NCBI RefSeq assembly: GCF_005860775.1
Contig: NZ_VCHQ01000004.1
Location: 25,713-89,712 of the forward strand
DNA length: 64,000 nt
Direction: 5' to 3'
Source: Klebsiella indica
GTDB taxonomy: Bacteria; Pseudomonadota; Gammaproteobacteria; Enterobacterales; Enterobacteriaceae
This document shows, piece after piece, positions 58,957 to 64,000 of this stretch; the first letter of the stretch is position 1; each line of letters begins with the position of its first letter. A program made the translations under genes and the position numbers. A model generated the notes under the pieces. That model was not told the origin of the DNA, did no database searches, and saw only the letters and a list, made by a program, of their open reading frames with translations.

Positions 58957-59964
58957 ATGCGCTGTATTCGTTTTGCGTTGTTAGGCAGCGGCTTTATCGG
59001 CCAGGTTCACGCCGCTAACCTTGCTCACCATGAACAAACCCGTCTTGCTCTGGTCGCGGACATCGATCCCGAGCGAGCGAAAACGCTGGCCTCCCGTTAC
59101 GGAGCACAAACGGCAACCGTCGCGGAGGCCATCAATTGCGATACCATTGATGCAATACTGATCGCCAGCTCAACACCTTCACATGCAGAGCTGCTGGAGG
59201 CCGCCGCCCGCGCCGGGAAAGCCGTCTACTGCGAGAAGCCGATCGATCTTTCCCTGGCCCGCGCACGCGATGTCGTCAGCAAAGTGCTGCCGCTTAACGT
59301 GCCGGTTACCGTTGGTTTTAACCGCCGCTTTGACGCCAGCCACCAGCAGCTACGCCGCCAGCTTGAGGCGGGCATTATCGGTAAAATCGAGCTGGTACAG
59401 ATGGTGTGCCGGGCATCGGTGATGCCGCCGCTTGAGTATCTGCGAAGCTGTGGCGGACAGATGCGTGACCAGGCGATTCACTTTTTTGATCTGCTGCGTT
59501 TTCTTACCGGCGATGAAGTGACAACCGTCGCCGCCATGGGCGACGCGCTGGCGCAGCCGGAGATCGCTGAGTCTGGCGATGTCGACACCTCAATTTTACT
59601 GCTACGGATGCGCGGCGGCACGCTGGCGCAACTGGACAATACCCGGCGCACCGGCCACGGCTATGATGAGCGCATAAGCCTGCTTGGCCCGGATGGCGTG
59701 ATAGAGTCCGGGAGTCAGACATCCCGCAGCGTGACGCTATGGCAAGGAGAGCGCTGCATTCAGCCCGGCCTGTATCCCGACTGGTTCAGCCGCGTCAAAG
59801 ATTCGTACTATCGGCACCTGGATGCCTTTGTCCGGTCATTACACGGGGAAGCGGTACCCGATCTGCCGGGATTGCTCGACGGTTTGCAGGCGCAGGCTAT
59901 CGCCGAAGCCGCCGTCATCTCATTGCAAAAGGGGCAATTTGTTAACGTTGAACAACTGGCGTAA
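58957..59964 (+). CDS. Gfo/Idh/MocA oxidoreductase (inositol 2-dehydrogenase-like, IolG-type)
   Basis: 335 residues. The Rossmann motif is FALLGSGFIGQVHAANL at the N-terminus; the catalytic EKP motif is in AVYCEKPIDLSL; the Asp/His pair is in GGQMRDQAIHFFDLLRF. These match myo-inositol 2-dehydrogenase-like enzymes that oxidise polyols or sugars with NAD. GGAG lies 7 bases before the ATG. It is divergent from the LacI-type regulator, with a shared operator. With the adjacent ribose/inositol-type importer, uptake and oxidation of a polyol or sugar derivative is inferred. Confidence 0.88.
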   Translation: MRCIRFALLGSGFIGQVHAANLAHHEQTRLALVADIDPERAKTLASRYGAQTATVAEAINCDTIDAILIASSTPSHAELLEAAARAGKAVYCEKPIDLSLARARDVVSKVLPLNVPVTVGFNRRFDASHQQLRRQLEAGIIGKIELVQMVCRASVMPPLEYLRSCGGQMRDQAIHFFDLLRFLTGDEVTTVAAMGDALAQPEIAESGDVDTSILLLRMRGGTLAQLDNTRRTGHGYDERISLLGPDGVIESGSQTSRSVTLWQGERCIQPGLYPDWFSRVKDSYYRHLDAFVRSLHGEAVPDLPGLLDGLQAQAIAEAAVISLQKGQFVNVEQLA

Positions 59965-59998
59965 AAAATCCCCGTATGCAGTCAGGCATACGGGGATT
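59963..59998. terminator. bidirectional rho-independent terminator between the two dehydrogenases
   Basis: AATCCCCGTATGC (59967-59979) and GCATACGGGGATT (59986-59998) form a perfect 13-bp stem with a 6-base loop. The minus strand then runs into TTTTTT, so it ends the second dehydrogenase gene strongly; it also lies just after the stop of the first. Confidence 0.85.
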
Positions 59999-60009
59999 GC
60001 TCTGCGCTG

Positions 60010-61041
60010 TCAGCGCTCCTCGTTAAATACAACGCCAACCTGCCGTCGCACTTCGTCCATCACGTTAAGATTTTCCAGCACCCTGGATAACGGGCGAATC
60101 GGCGAATCCGTCACACCCCTGCCGACGCACCAGGCAAAATGTTCTGCCTGATAAAATAGCTGATCGTAACGGTTCCGCGGCTCCTCCCAACGCAGAACCT
60201 GTCCGCCCTGGCTGGCGGCGAGGGTAAAATTCCCCGGCGCATAAAATTGCCCGTCGATGATCAGCGTCGCATCGCGCCCGGCCACCACCGCGCCGCCAGG
60301 CGTATTACTGAACAACGTGGTGTTCAGTAAGGCCTGTAAGCCGTTTTCCCAGTTAAATATCATCGAAATCTGTCCGTTAATGCCTCTCTGAGCGGGGCGG
60401 CCACGGGCGATAATATCCTGCGGCGTACCACCGACCATCACGCTGAAAGAGGTCAGATAGCTGCCGAGATCCATCATTGGCCCCCCCGCAAGATCGGCAT
60501 TAAAAATGCGATGATCCGGAGTAAAAAACTCGCCGTGATCGGCGAGCAGCGTATGCAAATCGCCTAACACACCGTCATCCAGCAACTGGCGAATCACGTC
60601 ATATTTTGGCGCATAATCGCACCACATCGCCTCCATCGCCAGCTTCCTCTGCTTCGCCGCTTCCGCCTTCAGCGCCATCCCTTCCCGCCTGTTCAGCGCG
60701 AAAGGTTTTTCAATCAACACATGTTTTCCCGCCTGTAATACCCGCAGCCCATCGGGGAAGTGATGGTTATGCGGCGTGGCAATATAAACCGCATCTATAT
60801 CCGGGCGCGCCAGCATTTCATCCACCTGAGAATAAGCCTGGGCAATGCCCCACCGTGCGGCAAAACTGTCGGCCTTTTGTTGCGTCCGCGAAGTCACGGC
60901 GACGACACGCTGACGACTGTACTCTTTTAGCGACTTCACAAAACGTTCGGCAATCCATCCGGGGCCAATAATCCCCCAACGCAGCGAGGGGATCGCCTGC
61001 GCGGAATGATGGCGCGGTTTCGGTAACTGTGACGGGAACAT
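60010..61041 (-). CDS. Gfo/Idh/MocA oxidoreductase, second paralogue
   Basis: 343 residues with an N-terminal extension of about 20 residues before the Rossmann motif RWGIIGPGWIAERFVKSL. The EKP motif is VLIEKPFALNRREG; the later LAGGPMMDLGSYLTSF fits the trans-dihydrodiol-dehydrogenase/YvaA-like branch rather than IolG. Cofactor is probably NADP or NAD. AAAGGAT precedes the ATG. The operator palindrome at 61112-61129 lies 71 bases upstream, tying it to the same regulator. It may act on the product of the first dehydrogenase or on an isomer. Confidence 0.87.
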   Translation of the reverse strand: MFPSQLPKPRHHSAQAIPSLRWGIIGPGWIAERFVKSLKEYSRQRVVAVTSRTQQKADSFAARWGIAQAYSQVDEMLARPDIDAVYIATPHNHHFPDGLRVLQAGKHVLIEKPFALNRREGMALKAEAAKQRKLAMEAMWCDYAPKYDVIRQLLDDGVLGDLHTLLADHGEFFTPDHRIFNADLAGGPMMDLGSYLTSFSVMVGGTPQDIIARGRPAQRGINGQISMIFNWENGLQALLNTTLFSNTPGGAVVAGRDATLIIDGQFYAPGNFTLAASQGGQVLRWEEPRNRYDQLFYQAEHFAWCVGRGVTDSPIRPLSRVLENLNVMDEVRRQVGVVFNEER

Positions 61042-61418
61042 AGCGGATCCTTTTTATTTATCTTTACGCAGATACTATAAGCAGGCGCTAAAGAGGAGGA
61101 GTAACGAATTTATGATGGAATTCCATCATTGACTTATTGTTTGTCAAAATATGCATCGTTCGGTCGCGAATAGTTCTGATAGCTTGTATTAGCTCAGATC
61201 TGATCTGGCACTCTTCCGGCACAGAGCCGGACCCAACCTGACAGTCCGCTCTGTGCCCAAGTTGTGTAAAAACTCGATTCTTGCCATATCTGAGTACTAC
61301 TTAGTACCAAAAAGTGATCAGCAGTTTTCACACAGCCTGTGCCAGAAGCCGACCTTGTATTAGTGGAGAAGAGACCTGCTCCCTACTCTTTATTTACGAT
61401 GCCACACATACCAACGTT
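61042..61418. other. gap upstream of second dehydrogenase, junction with AT-richer segment
   Basis: It contains the operator palindrome (61112-61129) and, on the minus strand, a TTGACA -35-like box (rc of 61135-61140) whose -10 region would overlap the operator. From about 61150 the sequence becomes AT-richer with no recognisable gene up to the MFS stop at 61419. An IR-like stretch TCCGGCACAGAGCCGGA lies at 61216-61232. Confidence 0.45.
61112..61129. promoter_or_regulatory. cluster operator, copy 2 (second dehydrogenase)
   Basis: ATGATGGAATTCCATCAT is a perfect 18-bp palindrome 71 bases upstream of the dehydrogenase start, sharing 15 of 16 core bases with the site at 58869-58884. It overlaps the expected promoter, as a repressor site should. 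Confidence 0.75.
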
Positions 61419-62642
61419 TTAATTTTTTCTGTGCCCCCTGCTAAACCAGAGCAAAACACCAACACCTCCCAGACTGAACAGAGAAATGCTGTAAAGAGCA
61501 GTAAAAGCACCGAAGTTCTGCGCTATCACGCTGGTTATCCCGGTAGAAATAGCAGCGGTCAGAACCTGTCCACGCCATGTAATTGCACTGGCTTTGGCAA
61601 CCTGAGTTTCTGCAAAGTTTTTAAGCACCCCGAAAGTACCTATAGCAAACACAATATTCGAAGCCATGTGTGCACTGAAAATCATAATAAGCGCGGCGTA
61701 TGGAAATGCGGCAGAAAGAGGTAATAAAAAATAACCTCCAATGTATCCGCTAAGGCATACCAGCAACATCCAGTTATTAGCGGAATAGCGCTGCAATTTA
61801 CTAGCATCAAGCATTAGCGGGCCACAGAGTTGTCCGAGGCTACGCGCAAAAAGGAGTGGAAGTGCCAGCCCTGCTGAATCTTCAGCCCTGATTTCCTGCG
61901 CAAGAGCAGGTAAAAGCGCCATTGCGGGTGAGCCCACAGCTGCAAGAGCAGGTAAAAGCACCACGCTTCTTTTTTGCAATGGAGATAAACACCGCCAAAA
62001 TAACTTCTGTGCGACAGCCACTGTTTTTTCAGGTTGCAGTTCTATCACCTGAAAAACAGAGGCTGATGTCAGAAGTAAAACAGTGGAAGCGGCAAAGCTC
62101 AGGGCATCAATGGCGAGGAGATTTAAAGGGGAGATCAGGTCGAACAATAAAACGCCCAATCCGGTACCGAGTAAAACCTGTGAGGCAAAAATTATCGTTT
62201 CCATGGCGGTTGCTGCAGGTAGTTCGTCATGCCGTAATCCGCGTTTAAACAACAGAGTCAAAGCCGGATAACTCATTCCGCTGAATAGCGCTTCCGAGCA
62301 TTGCACCGCAAGCAAAGCCGGAACGTTATGATGCAACAAACCATATAACGGAAAAACAAGTGCAAGCAGGCCGAGTAGCTCTGTAAAAATCAGGATTCGG
62401 AGTGGTGAAACTTTATTACACAGAGCTTCGCCGCAGATGCTCCCTATAAAACTGGGCAGCATTGACAGCATATAAATTATGGTCAGAGTCGCGGGAGAAG
62501 CCTGCCAGTGTAGAAGTTGTCCAAAAACAATCACCTGAGTAAGTCCATTACCCAATGATGACAGGACATAGGCAAAACCAAGGAAGCGCAGCCAATCGTG
62601 GCTGCGTAGTGCGCAAATCAGCGCAAACAGTAAAGTATTCAT
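61419..62642 (-). CDS. MFS transporter in an AT-richer segment
   Basis: 407 residues with about 12 membrane helices and a C-terminal basic tail (RGHRKN). The N-terminus (LRFLGFAYVLSSLGNGLTQVIVFGQLL) and the pattern SGMSYPALTLLFKRGL around the helix 4/5 region place it in the major facilitator superfamily, close to exporters of the EntS/MFS_3-like or antibiotic-efflux type; a firm subfamily cannot be given. Its base and codon use are visibly AT-richer than both neighbours, which suggests transfer. It stands alone, without a regulator or biosynthetic genes. Substrate unknown. Confidence 0.8.
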   Translation of the reverse strand: MNTLLFALICALRSHDWLRFLGFAYVLSSLGNGLTQVIVFGQLLHWQASPATLTIIYMLSMLPSFIGSICGEALCNKVSPLRILIFTELLGLLALVFPLYGLLHHNVPALLAVQCSEALFSGMSYPALTLLFKRGLRHDELPAATAMETIIFASQVLLGTGLGVLLFDLISPLNLLAIDALSFAASTVLLLTSASVFQVIELQPEKTVAVAQKLFWRCLSPLQKRSVVLLPALAAVGSPAMALLPALAQEIRAEDSAGLALPLLFARSLGQLCGPLMLDASKLQRYSANNWMLLVCLSGYIGGYFLLPLSAAFPYAALIMIFSAHMASNIVFAIGTFGVLKNFAETQVAKASAITWRGQVLTAAISTGITSVIAQNFGAFTALYSISLFSLGGVGVLLWFSRGHRKN

Positions 62643-62974
62643 GCAGAAAGATTCTCATCTTAAATAACAGAGGCCCACACAGCCGACAGGCAATGTGGAA
62701 AGTAAAAACTGTTAGAAGACAGAATCGCTACATCGGAAAACTTACTCTCACGGAAACGGATACAACACTGTACCACAAAAAGTAGGCAGTATTATCGAAG
62801 CCTTAACGTCTGTTTTTCGCTCGAAGCAAATTGTCAGATTTAATTGTGTGCTACAAGTGAAAATGTCAGGTCAAGTTTGAGCTAATACATTTTTGATGTA
62901 TACAATTTAAAATTGTCTCTTAGACTTAAGCCCCAAAGTTCTTGCAAACAAAGGGGCCAGATTTTCACCGGGAC
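62643..62974. other. AT-rich gap between MFS gene and lysS
   Basis: A 332-base AT-rich gap that probably contains the MFS promoter (62650-62800). A hairpin-like segment at 62930-62957 follows the lysS stop. No gene is seen. Confidence 0.45.
62930..62957 (-). terminator. weak hairpin after lysS
   Basis: GCCCC (62930-62934) and GGGGC (62953-62957) can pair around an 18-base loop 17 bases after the lysS stop. The stem is short and the following tract is TTAAGTCTAAG, so confidence is low. Confidence 0.3.
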
Positions 62975-64000
62975 TTACTTCTGCGGACGCATCGCCGGGA
63001 ACAGGATCACGTCGCGGATAGTGTGACTGTTGGTGAACAGCATCACCATACGGTCGATGCCAATGCCCAGCCCCGCCGTTGGCGGCAGACCGTGCTCCAG
63101 CGCGGTAACATAGTCTTCGTCGTAGAACATCGCTTCGTCGTCTCCGGCGGCTTTCGCCTTCACCTGCTCCTGGAAGCGCTGCGCCTGGTCTTCCGCATCG
63201 TTCAGCTCGCTAAAGCCGTTACCGATTTCGCGGCCGCCAATGAAGAATTCAAAGCGGTCGGTAATTTCCGGATTCACGTCATTACGGCGCGCCAGCGGCG
63301 ACACTTCTGCCGGATATTCGGTGATGAAGGTCGGCTGAATCAGGTGCGCTTCCGCCACTTCTTCAAAAATCTCAGTCACGATACGGCCCAGACCCCAGCT
63401 CTTCTCAACGTGAATGCCAATACTTTCCGCAAGCGCTTTTGCGGAATCGAAGTTATCCAGATCGGCCATATCCGTTTCAGGACGGTACTTCTTGATCGCT
63501 TCGCGCATGGTCAGTTTTTCAAACGACTTGCCGAAGTCGAAAACGTCATCGCCGTAAGGCACTTCGGTATGGCCGAGAACATCATGCGCCAGGGTGCGGA
63601 ACAGGGATTCGGTCAGCTCGATCAGGTCTTTATAGTCCGCATAGGCCATATAGAGTTCCATCATGGTGAACTCTGGGTTATGGCGCACGGAGATACCTTC
63701 GTTACGGAAGTTACGGTTGATTTCAAACACGCGCTCGAAGCCGCCAACTACCAGACGCTTCAGGTACAGTTCCGGCGCGATGCGCAGGTACATGTCCAGA
63801 TCCAGCGCGTTGTGATGGGTGATGAACGGACGGGCGGAAGCGCCACCGGGGATCACCTGCATCATCGGAGTTTCCACTTCCATAAAGCCGCGGCCGACCA
63901 TGAACTGACGAATGCCCGCCAGGATCTGCGAACGCACTTTAAAGGTATGGCGGGATCCATCGTTAGCGATCAGGTCCAGGTAGCGCTGACGATAGCGCGC
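62975..64000 (-). CDS. lysS: lysyl-tRNA synthetase LysS (5' truncated by window)
   Basis: The frame is open through base 64000 (upstream residues [13 protein letters not shown] are read beyond the first in-frame start-like codon at 63937), so the gene continues outside; about 340 C-terminal residues are present. Class II synthetase motifs are visible: motif 1 region [18 protein letters not shown], motif 2 [26 protein letters not shown], and motif 3 [14 protein letters not shown]. It charges tRNA-Lys. The paralogue LysU is nearly identical in this region, so the symbol rests on the usual presence of lysS; the neighbourhood does not settle it. The missing N-terminus is the anticodon-binding domain. 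Confidence 0.92.
   Translation of the reverse strand, partial: ARYRQRYLDLIANDGSRHTFKVRSQILAGIRQFMVGRGFMEVETPMMQVIPGGASARPFITHHNALDLDMYLRIAPELYLKRLVVGGFERVFEINRNFRNEGISVRHNPEFTMMELYMAYADYKDLIELTESLFRTLAHDVLGHTEVPYGDDVFDFGKSFEKLTMREAIKKYRPETDMADLDNFDSAKALAESIGIHVEKSWGLGRIVTEIFEEVAEAHLIQPTFITEYPAEVSPLARRNDVNPEITDRFEFFIGGREIGNGFSELNDAEDQAQRFQEQVKAKAAGDDEAMFYDEDYVTALEHGLPPTAGLGIGIDRMVMLFTNSHTIRDVILFPAMRPQK

Overview
The window is a contiguous piece of enterobacterial chromosome, most like Klebsiella or a close relative such as Raoultella. The grounds are the conserved backbone ybdK, ybdJ, ybdF, nfsB, ybdG, pheP (each close to its E. coli counterpart as I remember those sequences), a ramR-romA-ramA locus set inside that backbone, and a complete chromosomal sucrose regulon scrKYAB-scrR. 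Both ends are cut inside genes: a MocR-type regulator/aminotransferase on the left and lysyl-tRNA synthetase on the right. No rRNA, tRNA or CRISPR array was seen.

Layout. 1-8 kb: end of a MocR-like gene, then a minus-strand six-gene operon (peptide-type solute-binding protein, two permeases, two ATPases, amidase) with two unexplained inverted repeats upstream. 8-18 kb: ybdK, a DUF2233 glycosidase-like pseudogene broken by an element with IS4-like ends, an RND efflux pair, a P2-type cation ATPase and a divergent 36-residue membrane peptide. 18-24 kb: ybdJ, a periplasmic enterochelin-esterase-like protein overlapping ybdJ antisense, ramA, romA, a perfect RamR operator, ramR coupled to ybdF, and nfsB. 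24-31 kb: an XRE/MmyB regulator divergent from an MFS exporter, ybdG, a small lipoprotein, pheP and a YncE-like lipoprotein. 31-38 kb: an aldo/keto reductase, an orphan amino-acid-binding protein with an M20 amidohydrolase, a DUF1593 nucleoside-hydrolase-like protein with a degenerate ROK-type regulator, an RcnB-like protein and a small Trp-repeat secreted protein.

38-42 kb: a FecBCDE-like iron-chelate transporter behind a Fur-like site and a long palindromic repeat. 42-49 kb: the sucrose genes with ScrR palindromes before scrK and scrY. 49-53.5 kb: a beta-glucoside operon (PTS EII, 6-phospho-beta-glucosidase, antiterminator) with a RAT/terminator switch in its leader. 53.6-61 kb: a ribose/inositol-type ABC importer, a LacI-type regulator and two Gfo/Idh/MocA dehydrogenases; the same palindrome lies before the regulator and before the second dehydrogenase, so these genes probably form one regulon. 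61-63 kb: an AT-richer MFS gene, probably acquired. 63-64 kb: lysS.

The least routine signals are two elements of different length sharing IS4-like ends and flanked by about 12-bp direct repeats (9465-10120 and 57555-57783), the shared TGATGGA-type operator, the inverted repeat overlapping a ribosome-binding site before the peptide-binding protein, the micropeptide opposite the P-type ATPase, and the palindromic element in the leader of the iron transporter. All function calls come from reading the sequence and recalled family knowledge; no database search was run.
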